Shown: piece after piece, positions 53,496 through 63,505 of the stretch
How positions within the stretch are numbered: the first letter of the stretch is position 1
How the letters are laid out: each line of letters starts with the position of its first letter
Source of the DNA: an uncultured Algibacter sp.
Lineage (GTDB): Bacteria; Bacteroidota; Bacteroidia; Flavobacteriales; Flavobacteriaceae
DNA length: 64,000 nt
Direction of reading: 5' to 3'
Assembly: GCF_947487605.1 (NCBI RefSeq)
Contig: NZ_CANKXK010000002.1
Location: 62,001-126,000, forward strand
The notes under the pieces: generated by a model
Database searches by the model: none
Told to the model about the DNA's origin: nothing
What the model saw: the letters and a program-made list of their open reading frames with translations, nothing else
Program-made: the position numbers and the translations under genes

Positions 53496-54586
53496 ATATT
53501 ACCATAGTAGCTGGTGCTAGACCCAACTTCATGAAAATAGCTCCAATTATTGAAGCTATTAAAGAGAAAAAAGAAGCCGGTTTTGACATAAGCTATAGAC
53601 TCCTGCATACTGGCCAACACTACGACAAAAATTTAAGTGGTACTTTTTTCGAAGAATTAAATATACCCTTACCAGATAGTAATTTAGAGGTAAAAAGTGG
53701 TTCGCAAGCAGAACAAACTGCTGCCATAATGATTGGTTTTGAATTAGAGTTGAAACAAAACCCTTGTGATTTAGTTATGGTTGTAGGCGATGTTACCTCC
53801 ACCATGGCGTGTACCATTGTTGCTAAAAAAGCAGCAATAAAAGTAGCGCATGTTGAAGCAGGAATTCGATCTGGCGATATGCGAATGCCTGAAGAAATAA
53901 ATCGAATTGTTACAGATAGTTTAACAGATTATTTTTTTACAACCTCAACTCATGCCAATCAAAATTTAAAGCAATTAGGCGTTTCAGAATCTAACATCTC
54001 TTTTGTCGGCAATGTAATGATTGACACATTACTTAAAAATGAAAATAGATTAAGAAAACCTAAATTGTGGGATGAGTTAAAATTAACAAATAAAAAATAT
54101 TTAGTCATAACACTTCATAGACCAAGTAACGTAGATGAAGAAAAAAGTTTAAAAACACTTATTAATCAAATTGTAACTTTAGGGAAAGATTACCCAATTA
54201 TTTTTCCTGTACATCCAAGAACTCAAAAACTTTTAAGTGAACTTAATTTAAATTTTAAAAACCTACATTATGTAGAACCTTTAGGATATTTAGAATTTAA
54301 TTATTTGGTTAAAAATGCTCTGGCAGTATTAACAGATTCTGGTGGAATTACTGAAGAAGCAACAGTAATGAATGTCCCTTGTATTACTTTAAGAGATTCT
54401 ACCGAAAGACCAGAAACATGTAATATTGGTACTAACATTTTAGTAGGAAATGATGTTGATAAAATTAGAAATGCATTTAGCATTCTACTTTCAGGGCATT
54501 GGAAACAAGGACAAATTCCAGAATTATGGGATGGCCTTGCTGCAAAACGAATTGTTAATCATTTAATTGAAATTTATCAATTATAG
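53492..54586 (+). CDS. wecB: UDP-N-acetylglucosamine 2-epimerase (non-hydrolysing)
   Basis: Interconverts UDP-GlcNAc and UDP-ManNAc in the cytosol. Family segments are VAGARPNFMKIAPII, LLHTGQHYDKNLSGTFFEEL, VVGDVTSTMACTIVAKK, VAHVEAGIRSGDMRMPEEIN and the C-terminal LTDSGGITEEATVMNVPCIT. At 364 aa it is full length. It overlaps both neighbours (4 bp with the CapK-like gene, 1 bp with the glycosyltransferase), which shows a three-gene operon. No ManNAc dehydrogenase (wecC) was seen; the ugd-like gene here fits glucose better. Confidence 0.94.
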   Translation: MNITIVAGARPNFMKIAPIIEAIKEKKEAGFDISYRLLHTGQHYDKNLSGTFFEELNIPLPDSNLEVKSGSQAEQTAAIMIGFELELKQNPCDLVMVVGDVTSTMACTIVAKKAAIKVAHVEAGIRSGDMRMPEEINRIVTDSLTDYFFTTSTHANQNLKQLGVSESNISFVGNVMIDTLLKNENRLRKPKLWDELKLTNKKYLVITLHRPSNVDEEKSLKTLINQIVTLGKDYPIIFPVHPRTQKLLSELNLNFKNLHYVEPLGYLEFNYLVKNALAVLTDSGGITEEATVMNVPCITLRDSTERPETCNIGTNILVGNDVDKIRNAFSILLSGHWKQGQIPELWDGLAAKRIVNHLIEIYQL

Positions 54587-55758
54587 TGAAAGATATTTTA
54601 ATTATAACCAACTACTTTCCTCCAGAAACTGGCGCAGCTTCAAACCGTATTCTTCATCTAGCTGAAGGCTTGCAGCAACATGAATTTAAAGTATCGGTTG
54701 TCACTCCATTACCTAACTATCCAACAGGAAGGATTTTTGAAAATTATAAAGGCTATTTTAAAATCGATTCAATTGAAAACGGTATAAAAATCCATCGCCT
54801 GTGGATTTATGCAAGTAATTCAAAGAATAAATTCTTACGTTTATTTGCTATGCTTTCCTATAGCTTTAGTTTGCTGTGGTTTTTCGTTACTAATAAAATT
54901 CCCAAAACAGTTATTGTACAATCACCACCTTTATTAGTGGCTTTTACTGCAATGATTTTTTTACGATCAAAAAAACGAAAGCTCATTTTAAACGTAAGCG
55001 ATTTATGGCCTCTAGCAGGGTTAGAATTAGGAGCACTAAAAAAAGATGGGAGTTATAAGTTACTTGAACGTATAGAATCATTTAATTATAAAAATGCTAA
55101 TCTAATTCTTGGTCAAAGTGAAGAAATATTAGCACATGTAAAGTCAAAGTTTCCAGATAAAGAAACGTTTTTATATCGCAACTATCCTAGTTTTAACCCA
55201 CCAACTCTTCTTAAAAAAGATGTTTCGCATGGAGAGCATGGAAAACTTCAAATTGTTTATGCTGGTTTGTTAGGCGTCGCACAAGGAGTTTATAAGCTAT
55301 GTCAAGAATTGGATTACTCTAATGTGCAATTACATATTTATGGTGCTGGTGCAGAACAAAAAAAAATCGAAAATCTTATTGAAAGTAATGCCGCTTTAGA
55401 TGTGGTTTATCATGGTGAAGTTTCAAGAAAAGAAATACACAGAGAATTAACTAAATACGATATAACTATAATTCCCTTGCTTAACAGAATTTATGGGTCT
55501 GTACCCTCAAAAATATTTGAATACGCTTATTTAGGTATCCATATGCTTTATTTTGGTGGTGGTGAAGGCGAAAAAATTATTAAAAACCATCATTTAGGGT
55601 GGGTTGCTAAGGCTGGGAGTTATAATGATTTGAATAAAGTTATTTCTGAAATTAAGAAAGTAGAAATTGGGTATAAAAGTAAACTTAAAATTCAATCAAA
55701 AGCTATTGAGAATTTTAATTTTATAAATCAACTAGAGGAATTTGTAATTAAACTTTAA
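54586..55758 (+). CDS. glycosyltransferase family 4 (WbuB-like)
   Basis: A GT-B retaining glycosyltransferase of 390 aa. Opening MKDILIITNYFPPETGAASN and the segment VTPLPNYPTGRIF fit the WbuB/colanic-type subfamily, and the C-terminal donor site has IYAGLLGVAQG-like (VYAGLLGVAQGVYKLCQEL) and GSVPSKIFEYAYLG. The start is GTG sharing a base with the wecB stop. The 3' end overlaps the convergent transferase gene by 4 bp: both stops lie in TTAA. Confidence 0.88.
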   Translation: MKDILIITNYFPPETGAASNRILHLAEGLQQHEFKVSVVTPLPNYPTGRIFENYKGYFKIDSIENGIKIHRLWIYASNSKNKFLRLFAMLSYSFSLLWFFVTNKIPKTVIVQSPPLLVAFTAMIFLRSKKRKLILNVSDLWPLAGLELGALKKDGSYKLLERIESFNYKNANLILGQSEEILAHVKSKFPDKETFLYRNYPSFNPPTLLKKDVSHGEHGKLQIVYAGLLGVAQGVYKLCQELDYSNVQLHIYGAGAEQKKIENLIESNAALDVVYHGEVSRKEIHRELTKYDITIIPLLNRIYGSVPSKIFEYAYLGIHMLYFGGGEGEKIIKNHHLGWVAKAGSYNDLNKVISEIKKVEIGYKSKLKIQSKAIENFNFINQLEEFVIKL

Positions 55759-57104
55759 TAGGCCTTTTCTTCTCCTTTTAAGGCATTCATTAATGTTTGA
55801 AAAATAATCTTTAAATCTAATAATAAGGACCAATTTTCAATATAAAAAATATCATATTTAACACGACCAATAATGTCCTTATCTGTTTCGACCTCTCCTC
55901 TAAAACCACTAGTTTGTGCTAAACCAGTAATTCCAGGCTTTACAAAATGCCTTACCATAAATTTATCAATTCTTTGCGCATACATATTTGTGTGACTAAC
56001 CATATGTGGTCTTGGTCCAACCACAGACATATCTCCAAAAAGAACATTAAAAAATTGGGGGAGTTCATCAATACTAGTTTTTCGAATAAAGGTTCCTATT
56101 TTAGTGACTCTTGAATCCCCTTTAGTAGCTTGATTTAAATGGGCGCTTTTATTTGGAGTCATTGATCTAAATTTATAACAATCAAACTCTTGGTAATTGA
56201 ATCCATTTCTCGATTGTTTGAAGAAAACAGGCCCTTTAGATTCTAATTTTATTAAAATTGCTAAAATTGGTGTTAGCCAAGAAAGTATAAAAAAGATAAT
56301 TCCTAACGAAAATAAAATATCAAACACACGTTTAAAATACTTATTAACGGGCTCCTGTAATGGAATTGTACGAAAAGACAACACAGGTATATAATCATAA
56401 TATTCGTACTTAAGCTTTTTTGAATAAATATCCTTGTTATCTGGTATGAATTTTAATTCTCTTAAGTTATTATCTGCAAAATCAACTAATTTATTAATTT
56501 GCTTATTGGACAACTCTGCAACTGAAAAATATATTTCATCTATATTATTCTTAATAACATAATTAAAACATTGCTTTAGTGAGTCAGTATCACTAATACT
56601 AAACTGATGCTTAAAATTATACCCAAAATCTAATCGTTTCTTAAAGGTATTTATTAATTGTCTTGTTTTTTCATTTTTACCTATAACTATCACTCTCCTT
56701 ATGTTTCCTCCTAATATTGCGCGGTACTTTTTTAACAGAAAGAATGCAAAAAATTTAAAAACAATGATTAGCAGTAGAACAAACAATAAGTAATTTATAA
56801 GTGCTAACCTGCTAATAATTGGTTGTTTGAAAAATCCAATATATGCGTAAAGTGTAATAGTGAAAAATAAAAATTGTTTTAATAACAAAGGAATAATTTG
56901 TATTATTCTTGTATGTCTCTCTACTTCATAAAAGTGATTCTTAATAGAAATTAGAATCCAAGACACCGAAATATAAAGACAAAATAAATTAATATCAGTC
57001 AAACTTATTTCAGATTTAATAATACTTAAATTAAGTATTATTAAATCAATTATTATGAATGATGGTTTAATTAGACTTGAATATCTATTTTGTTTATAGC
57101 TCAA
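55755..57104 (-). CDS. exopolysaccharide polyprenyl glycosylphosphotransferase (WcaJ/WbaP-like)
   Basis: Starts repeat-unit synthesis by moving a sugar-1-phosphate to undecaprenyl phosphate at the inner membrane. Residues 1-125 hold four membrane helices, 135-245 a Rossmann-like domain (VIVIGKNEKTRQLINTF), and 255-449 the catalytic sugar transferase with KRVFDILFSLGIIFF, KSRSM-like YKFRSMTP, RKTSIDELPQFFNVLFGDMS and VGPRPH. Its start is TTG. It is the last gene of the minus-strand EPS operon, 1 bp after the decarboxylase gene. Confidence 0.92.
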   Translation of the reverse strand: MSYKQNRYSSLIKPSFIIIDLIILNLSIIKSEISLTDINLFCLYISVSWILISIKNHFYEVERHTRIIQIIPLLLKQFLFFTITLYAYIGFFKQPIISRLALINYLLFVLLLIIVFKFFAFFLLKKYRAILGGNIRRVIVIGKNEKTRQLINTFKKRLDFGYNFKHQFSISDTDSLKQCFNYVIKNNIDEIYFSVAELSNKQINKLVDFADNNLRELKFIPDNKDIYSKKLKYEYYDYIPVLSFRTIPLQEPVNKYFKRVFDILFSLGIIFFILSWLTPILAILIKLESKGPVFFKQSRNGFNYQEFDCYKFRSMTPNKSAHLNQATKGDSRVTKIGTFIRKTSIDELPQFFNVLFGDMSVVGPRPHMVSHTNMYAQRIDKFMVRHFVKPGITGLAQTSGFRGEVETDKDIIGRVKYDIFYIENWSLLLDLKIIFQTLMNALKGEEKAY

Positions 57105-57105
57105 A

Positions 57106-58092
57106 TTACTTCTTTATATGATTTTTAAAGTCTTTATGTTCACTTTTGTATAATTCTTCTTCAGAAAAACCTTTAAAATACTCAAAAGTTTTTTTCATCC
57201 CTTCATCTCTATCAATTATTGGTTCCCAATTTAATATTTTTTTTGCTAATGTAATATCTGGTTGTCTCTGCATGGGATCATTTACTGGTAAATCATAATA
57301 AATTATTTTTTGAGAAGTCCCCGTTAATTTAATAATTTCCTCAGCGAAATCTTTTATAGTTATTTCATGTGGATTCCCAATATTAACAGGCTCCACATAA
57401 TCACTTAACAGAAGTCTATATATTCCCTCAACTTGATCATCAACATAGCAAAATGATCGTGTTTGTGAACCATCCCCAAAAACCGTCAAGTCTTCTCCTC
57501 TAAGTGCTTGCCCAATAAAAGCAGGAATAACTCTACCATCGTTAAGCCTCATACGTGGCCCATAAGTATTAAATATGCGAACAATTCTAGTTTCTATGCC
57601 ATGAAACCTATGATATGCCATGGTTATGGACTCTTGGAAGCGTTTGGCTTCATCATAAACACCTCGAGGCCCAATAGTATTTACATTTCCATAATAATCT
57701 TCAGTTTGGGGATGCACCAATGGGTCTCCATAAACTTCAGAGGTAGAGGCTATTAACATTCTTGCCTTTTTTGCTTTTGCCAAACCTAATAGATTATGAG
57801 TACCTAATGAACCAACCTTTAATGTCTGAATGGGTATTTTTAGATAATCAATTGGGCTAGCTGGAGATGCAAAATGAAGGATATAATCTAAGTCCTCATC
57901 TATTTTGATATACTTCGTAACATCATGGTTAATAAACTTAAAATTAGAATTGGCTTCTAAATGCAAAAGATTCTTAAAATCCCCAGTAATAAAGTTATCC
58001 ATCCCAATAACAGAATATCCCTCTAAAATAAATTTATCACATAAATGCGAGCCTAAAAATCCAGCTGCTCCAGTTATTAAAACTTTTCCCAA
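57106..58092 (-). CDS. UDP-glucuronate decarboxylase (UDP-xylose synthase)
   Basis: A short-chain dehydrogenase of 328 aa with NAD motif GAAGFLG (8-14), catalytic Y146 and K150 in [10 protein letters not shown], and the UXS hallmark segments [32 protein letters not shown] and [26 protein letters not shown]. It converts UDP-glucuronate to UDP-xylose. The neighbouring ugd gene makes its substrate, so the glycan probably contains xylose and perhaps glucuronate. The start codon is TTG, 1 bp after ugd. Confidence 0.92.
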   Translation of the reverse strand: MGKVLITGAAGFLGSHLCDKFILEGYSVIGMDNFITGDFKNLLHLEANSNFKFINHDVTKYIKIDEDLDYILHFASPASPIDYLKIPIQTLKVGSLGTHNLLGLAKAKKARMLIASTSEVYGDPLVHPQTEDYYGNVNTIGPRGVYDEAKRFQESITMAYHRFHGIETRIVRIFNTYGPRMRLNDGRVIPAFIGQALRGEDLTVFGDGSQTRSFCYVDDQVEGIYRLLLSDYVEPVNIGNPHEITIKDFAEEIIKLTGTSQKIIYYDLPVNDPMQRQPDITLAKKILNWEPIIDRDEGMKKTFEYFKGFSEEELYKSEHKDFKNHIKK

Positions 58093-58093
58093 T

Positions 58094-59407
58094 TTATTGA
58101 TTTATAATTTGTCGTCCAATTGAGCTATAATAAAACCCTTCTTTTTCTATATCTTCAATATCGAATAAATTTCTCCCATCAAAAATAACATGATTATTAA
58201 GACATGCTTTTAATGTTTTAAAATCTGGCGTCCTAAAGATACTCCATTCAGTACATATAATTAAAGCGTCGGCATTTTTTGCAGCCTCATATTTATTATC
58301 AGCAAAATACAATTGATTTCCATACCGTAATTTTACGTTTTTCATTGCTTCAGGATCAAAAACTTGTAGCTTAGCCCCTTTTTTCAATAAATCTTCTATT
58401 ATATATAATGCGGGAGCTTCTCTAATATCGTCTGTTTCTGGCTTAAATGACAAGCCCCAAATAGCAAATGTTTTTCCTTTAATGTTATTATTGAAATAAT
58501 TTTCAATACGAGGGATTAAGATCTTTTTCTGAATATCGTTTGCTTTTATTACCGCATCTAAAATATCAAAATTATAGTCAACTTCTTTGCCAGAGTTGTA
58601 AAGAGCCTTTACATCTTTTGGGAAACAAGAACCTCCATACCCTATGCCAGGAAACAGAAAACGTTTACCAATGCGAGAATCTGTACCCATACCAACTCTT
58701 ACATTGTCTACATCTGCTCCAACCTTTTCACAAAAATTAGCAATTTCGTTCATAAAAGTAATTTTAGTTGCTAAAAAGGAATTTGCAGCATATTTTGTTA
58801 ATTCTGCAGATTTCTCGTCCATGATTAGTATCGGATTTCCTGATCTAACGAAGGGTTTATAAAGTCTTTGCATAGACTTAATGGCCTTTTTTGAACTAGA
58901 ACCAATAACAATTCGTTCAGGCTTTAAAAAATCATCAACGGCAAAACCTTCCCTTAAAAATTCTGGATTAGACACAACATCAAAATTAACATCGGTTTCA
59001 TTGGCAATAACTTGTCTAACTTTATCTGCTGTTCCAACAGGTACTGTACTTTTACCAACAATTATTTTATAATCTTTTATAAGTTTTCCAATATCCTTTG
59101 CAGCTCCCAAAACATAAGATAAATCTGCTGCTCCATCACCATTTTCTGGTGTTGGTAAGGCTAAAAAAATAATATCTCCATGAGTAACAGCTTCTTCTAA
59201 AGATGTGGAGAATTTAAGTCTGCCAGCTTTTATATTTCTATCAAAAAGTATGTCTAAATGCGGTTCGTAAATTGTAACAACCCCTTCATTTAATTGTTTT
59301 ATTTTACTATCATTTATATCAATACAGAGTACTTGATTTCCTGTTTCAGATAAACAAGTTCCTGTAACCAAACCCACATAACCTGTTCCTATTACTGATA
59401 TTTTCAT
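58094..59407 (-). CDS. ugd: UDP-glucose 6-dehydrogenase
   Basis: Oxidises UDP-glucose to UDP-glucuronate with two NAD+. The N-terminal Rossmann motif is GTGYVGLV, the catalytic cysteine is C261 in [16 protein letters not shown], and the C-terminal domain has [20 protein letters not shown]. Length of 437 aa is normal. It precedes the decarboxylase. A -7-like TATTTTTG lies on the complement of 59428-59435, 20 bp upstream of the ATG, so an internal promoter is possible after the 69-bp gap. Confidence 0.95.
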   Translation of the reverse strand: MKISVIGTGYVGLVTGTCLSETGNQVLCIDINDSKIKQLNEGVVTIYEPHLDILFDRNIKAGRLKFSTSLEEAVTHGDIIFLALPTPENGDGAADLSYVLGAAKDIGKLIKDYKIIVGKSTVPVGTADKVRQVIANETDVNFDVVSNPEFLREGFAVDDFLKPERIVIGSSSKKAIKSMQRLYKPFVRSGNPILIMDEKSAELTKYAANSFLATKITFMNEIANFCEKVGADVDNVRVGMGTDSRIGKRFLFPGIGYGGSCFPKDVKALYNSGKEVDYNFDILDAVIKANDIQKKILIPRIENYFNNNIKGKTFAIWGLSFKPETDDIREAPALYIIEDLLKKGAKLQVFDPEAMKNVKLRYGNQLYFADNKYEAAKNADALIICTEWSIFRTPDFKTLKACLNNHVIFDGRNLFDIEDIEKEGFYYSSIGRQIINQ

Positions 59408-59476
59408 AATTACAATTTAATCAGAAACAAAAATAGAAAATAAAAACGGTAGCGTAGTAATTTATTTAAAAGAGCT

Positions 59477-60682
59477 TTATTTCTTTAGCTCAAGAATAAA
59501 GTTGTCTAAGATATTATCTTTAGAGTAATTTTTCTCAACAAAACGCTGAGCATTCTTACCCAATTGGTTACACAAATTCTTGTCTTTTTTTAATGCTTTC
59601 ACACATTCTATTATTGAGTTAACTGAGTTATCACTAAAATAATAACCCCCTTGAGATTTTTTGTAAACCTTAGCGACTTCAGACTTTTTATTACCTGTAA
59701 CTATTGAAGGTTTTGAGCTCGCCATCATACCTAGCAATTTTGAAGGCATAACTGTATCAATAACACTGTTTTTTTGAAAAAGAATATGTACATCGGCACT
59801 TGATAAAAGTAGTGGAAGCTCTTGATAAGGCACTAAATTAAAATGCTTAACAAAATCATATTGTTGTATCCTGTCTATTACATAATCCTTTTCAGCTCCT
59901 TCACCAACAATAACAACCTCAATCCCTGTAATGGTTTTTAGCTCATCAAGTACTTTAAAGAAAAAACACCAATCTTGTTTGGCTCCTATATTGCCAGAAT
60001 ATAAAATTTTAAATTTGTCTGAACTTAAATTACAGTGTGTTTCTGAAAATTTTATATTAAACTTTTTTACGTCTATCCAATTTGTTAGGTAATATGTTTT
60101 AGTCTCTGTTTTTGACTTTAACTTATTAAGCATTCCAAAACTTATAGTAGAAACAATGTCAGCATTTTTTAAAACGAATCTCTCAATGCCTTGTAGTATT
60201 TTTATAATGACCTTTTTATTTCCATTAAGGAGACCAGAATCAATTGCAGCATCAAACTCAAAGTCTTGAACATGAATCCAATGTTTAATTTTATATCTTT
60301 TTTTTAGTAACCATCCTAATAAAGCTGAAGTTGTAAATGGAATTATAGATATTACTATATCTGGTTTTTCGATTTTGAAAAGATTAATAAAATTACCAAA
60401 GGTAAAGCTAATTAAATGAATAATTCTTTTTATAAATGTCGGATCTTGAGGAACATATTGCTTACTTCTGTAAACTTTTACACCATTAATAACTTCTTTA
60501 ACTAGATACCTTTTCGATTTATAATCTTGCCTAATTTTCCATTGCGGATAATAAGGAAAGCCAGTTATTACTGATACTTCAAATCCTTTTGAAACTAAAT
60601 ACTCAGCTTTTTCAGTTGTATATAGCCCAATTGCAGTATCTTCAGGGTAGTAATTAATCCCAATTATTGTAATTTTTTTCAA
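59477..60682 (-). CDS. glycosyltransferase family 4, WcaI-like
   Basis: A 401-aa GT-B enzyme. The opening MKKITIIGINYYPEDTAIGL with VITGFPYYPQWKI matches the WcaI colanic acid glycosyltransferase subfamily. The donor half has ILYSGNIGAKQDW, LLSSADVHILFQK and MPSKLLGMMASSKPSI. The start codon is TTG directly abutting the stop of the acetyltransferase gene upstream. The acceptor and sugar are unknown. Confidence 0.87.
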   Translation of the reverse strand: MKKITIIGINYYPEDTAIGLYTTEKAEYLVSKGFEVSVITGFPYYPQWKIRQDYKSKRYLVKEVINGVKVYRSKQYVPQDPTFIKRIIHLISFTFGNFINLFKIEKPDIVISIIPFTTSALLGWLLKKRYKIKHWIHVQDFEFDAAIDSGLLNGNKKVIIKILQGIERFVLKNADIVSTISFGMLNKLKSKTETKTYYLTNWIDVKKFNIKFSETHCNLSSDKFKILYSGNIGAKQDWCFFFKVLDELKTITGIEVVIVGEGAEKDYVIDRIQQYDFVKHFNLVPYQELPLLLSSADVHILFQKNSVIDTVMPSKLLGMMASSKPSIVTGNKKSEVAKVYKKSQGGYYFSDNSVNSIIECVKALKKDKNLCNQLGKNAQRFVEKNYSKDNILDNFILELKK

Positions 60683-61222
60683 TTATCTCTTTTTTACTGG
60701 AACTGCAGGATTTCCATAACACACATAGCCCTCAGGCATACTTTTCATAACACTACTTCTAGCACCTATTACACATCCTCTCCCAATTGTTACTCCTGGA
60801 GCTATATACACATCATTTGTTATCCATGATTGGTCTTCTATAACTACTGGTTTTGCTCCTATATCAAAAGTTTCACTAGTGTAATCATGAAGACCAGTGT
60901 TAAAATATACGCCATGTGCAATTGCTACATGACTTCCTATTGTAATATTCCCCAAACTATATAATATACAATCCTCACCTACCCATGTATAATCATCAAT
61001 GCTAACCTTCCATGGGTAAGTTACCTTAACTGTTGATCTTAATAAAACACCTTTTCCTATTTTAGCCCCAAACAATCTTAAAAGAAATCGTCTCCAACCA
61101 TATAGAAACTGTGGGGACCAAGCAAACAATGTTTTTTCAATTAACCACCAGAGTTGAACAATAACCTTCGATTTTCCTCTAAAGCCTTTTGGTACAGTAA
61201 AAATTTTTAAATTTTGATACAT
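60683..61222 (-). CDS. WcaF-like O-acetyltransferase (hexapeptide repeat)
   Basis: A 179-aa left-handed beta-helix acyltransferase resembling WcaF of colanic acid synthesis. Opening parts are LWWLIEKTLFAWSPQFLYGW and RRFLLRLFGAKIGKGVLLRS; the hexapeptide turns include ITIGSHVAIAHGVYFNTGLHD and VYIAPGVTIGRGCVIGARSSV. The catalytic histidine is probably within NTGLHDY. It presumably acetylates the growing glycan. It overlaps the epimerase stop by one base. Confidence 0.88.
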   Translation of the reverse strand: MYQNLKIFTVPKGFRGKSKVIVQLWWLIEKTLFAWSPQFLYGWRRFLLRLFGAKIGKGVLLRSTVKVTYPWKVSIDDYTWVGEDCILYSLGNITIGSHVAIAHGVYFNTGLHDYTSETFDIGAKPVVIEDQSWITNDVYIAPGVTIGRGCVIGARSSVMKSMPEGYVCYGNPAVPVKKR

Positions 61223-62181
61223 TATTTATGTGCTTTATACCAATTATAAGTAATAGTAGTTGCTTCTTCGAGATCATATGGTAATTCACCAACAATATTT
61301 TCAACTTCAAATGTATCATAATCCATAGTTGTTATGATATTATTTAGCCTAAATGATGTAATAGGTGGGGAGTTATATCCTAACGCCTTTAAAATATCGC
61401 CTGCTTTAGCCAAGAATTTTAAAATTAGAATTGGAACCGACTTTACACCTTTTCCGTGAAATTTTTGAGAAATAATGTCTGCCCAATTCTTTACTTCTAA
61501 TGTTTTAAAATCAGATAAGTAAATTGTTTTTCCATTTAATTTTTTGTCATAAATCAATTTATCCATGATATATACGCAATTTTGCACATAACCAAATTTT
61601 TTACGAATCTCTAGCCCTTTTGGATGAACATATACTTTCTTGTTTATTGAATCAAAAAAACTTCTGTAAGGTATATCAAACCAAGGCCCCCATAATGATG
61701 TTGGTCTAACAATAACCCAATCAGTAATAAGGTCTTTAGATTCCCTTACAATTTTTTCTCCAATAATTTTACTTTCTCCATAAACTGTAGAAGGTCTGTA
61801 ATCGAACTCATCCTTTGGATTATAACCAATTTCACAAACTAGTCTACTTGAAGCAAATATTACTTTCTCTAAAGAATTAGAGTAAGTTAAGGCTTTTATT
61901 ATATTCTTTACCCCTTGGATATTTGCATCGTAGTCTTCTAATGTTTTACCATCTAAATCTGTTCTTGCGGCCATATGAAAAACATAATGTGGCTGAAAAT
62001 CTTTAAAAATAGAAGTTATTGTCTTTTCGTCTAAAATGTCTATGTTTTTCCAAAAATCAATATGATCTTTATTTCTAGGGCTACAACAATCAATATTAAG
62101 AACCTCAAAATTATCTTTATAAAATTCAATGATATTTGTGCCAATAAATCCTGAACCACCAGTAATTATTATTTTTTTCAT
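61222..62181 (-). CDS. NAD-dependent sugar epimerase/dehydratase
   Basis: An extended short-chain dehydrogenase of 319 aa with the nucleotide motif GGSGFIG (8-14), FASSRLVCEI, and the catalytic YxxxK in STVYGESKIIGE. The substrate is an NDP-sugar, but the subfamily cannot be told from sequence; 4-epimerase or 4-reductase are both possible. It sits in the EPS operon upstream of the wcaF-like gene. A TATTTTTG box lies on the complement about 40 bp before the ATG. Confidence 0.83.
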   Translation of the reverse strand: MKKIIITGGSGFIGTNIIEFYKDNFEVLNIDCCSPRNKDHIDFWKNIDILDEKTITSIFKDFQPHYVFHMAARTDLDGKTLEDYDANIQGVKNIIKALTYSNSLEKVIFASSRLVCEIGYNPKDEFDYRPSTVYGESKIIGEKIVRESKDLITDWVIVRPTSLWGPWFDIPYRSFFDSINKKVYVHPKGLEIRKKFGYVQNCVYIMDKLIYDKKLNGKTIYLSDFKTLEVKNWADIISQKFHGKGVKSVPILILKFLAKAGDILKALGYNSPPITSFRLNNIITTMDYDTFEVENIVGELPYDLEEATTITYNWYKAHK

Positions 62182-62249
62182 TTATTTTTTTTAATATAGA
62201 CTTTAATGAAAATCATGAAACAAAAATACCTTTAATGCAATTAATTACA

Positions 62250-63488
62250 CTAATTGATTCTAATATTTTTTTTAGATTGAGAAAACAAGCAAACAAAAAA
62301 ATAAAATAGCATAATTCCATTTTGTCTCTCTAATATATTTTCTGTCATCATATTAAGAGAATAAAACAACAATATATAAATATAAGTCTCATCTTTAAGT
62401 TTTAGTGATTTTCTGTAATTGAAAAATAAAAAAAATAAAAAAAACATTAACCCAATTACACCTGTGGCAATAAAGACACTTAAATATTGATTATGTATAT
62501 TAAAATTGTTATCAACTAAATAATATGAAAAACCTTCATAACAACTATTTAGCTCTTCTTGAACATCACCAACTCCAGTTCCAATAGCTATGTTTTTATC
62601 TATTACCTGTATACCGCATTTATAAATAGCAACTCTGATACTAGTAGATTTGCTTCTATCAAATTTCTCATAAGTTTCTTTGTTAAAAAGTTCATTAAAA
62701 CGATATTTCAAAGGAGAAAACTTCAAAGACAAGAAAATTAGTATTAGAATTGAGGCAATAACCTTAATTTTTATAGATTTGCTGTATGTCTTACTTTTTA
62801 ATAAATAAACAAAACCAGTAAGTAAGAGTGATATTATAACCATTTTACTACTTAATAATAATAACGTAATAACAAAAACTAAAAAAAATAAGAACTCAAT
62901 TTTTTTACTTTTTTTATTTAAAAACTTAAATGGTTTTAAAAAAATAATTGCTATTCCTAAATAAATAGAACTATAAATGGGGTGATTCCCTATAACAGGA
63001 ATGTCAATCATAGTATTTCTGGTAAAAACAAAAGTTGGTAAAATTGAGACAGAATTAAAAGAACTCTGCTGATAAATCAACAGAAATAAATAAAAAATGA
63101 AACAATATAATAAACAAGAAATTATATATATGCGCTTCACCTTTCGAATGACTTGATTATTTAGGATATCTTTTCTATTAGAAATAAATAAAAAGATAAG
63201 TGGAAAAATAATACTAGATATTCTTGTTTCAAAAACAAACTTAAATCCTCTAGATATATTATTAGTATACACTAGAGAGATAGCTAATACAAAAAACAAA
63301 CTTGAATTAATTAAAAAAGTTTGATAATTAATTTTTTTAAACTTAGTATTAATTGCTAGAATCATACTAAAAACAACTAAGTAACCTGTTAGAATAACTT
63401 TGAGCCTATCCGGTAACAATGGAAAAGTGCCAAAAGATATAATTCCATAAACAAGTAAATTATTAACATTAAGTTTTAAAATATTCAT
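62250..63488 (-). CDS. O-antigen ligase/polymerase-family membrane protein
   Basis: A 412-aa protein with about 11 hydrophobic helices and the Wzy/WaaL-type external loop (about 270-335: RSTSIRVAIYKCGIQVIDKN, GTGVGDVQEELNSCYEG and NIHNQYLSVFIATGVIGL). The pattern R-GxGxG-HNxxL is that of O-antigen ligases and exopolysaccharide polymerases. In this locus a role as repeat-unit polymerase is most likely. It is very AT-rich, as membrane genes here are. Confidence 0.85.
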   Translation of the reverse strand: MNILKLNVNNLLVYGIISFGTFPLLPDRLKVILTGYLVVFSMILAINTKFKKINYQTFLINSSLFFVLAISLVYTNNISRGFKFVFETRISSIIFPLIFLFISNRKDILNNQVIRKVKRIYIISCLLYCFIFYLFLLIYQQSSFNSVSILPTFVFTRNTMIDIPVIGNHPIYSSIYLGIAIIFLKPFKFLNKKSKKIEFLFFLVFVITLLLLSSKMVIISLLLTGFVYLLKSKTYSKSIKIKVIASILILIFLSLKFSPLKYRFNELFNKETYEKFDRSKSTSIRVAIYKCGIQVIDKNIAIGTGVGDVQEELNSCYEGFSYYLVDNNFNIHNQYLSVFIATGVIGLMFFLFFLFFNYRKSLKLKDETYIYILLFYSLNMMTENILERQNGIMLFYFFVCLFSQSKKNIRIN

Positions 63489-63505
63489 AAAATAAATTGC
63501 TTATT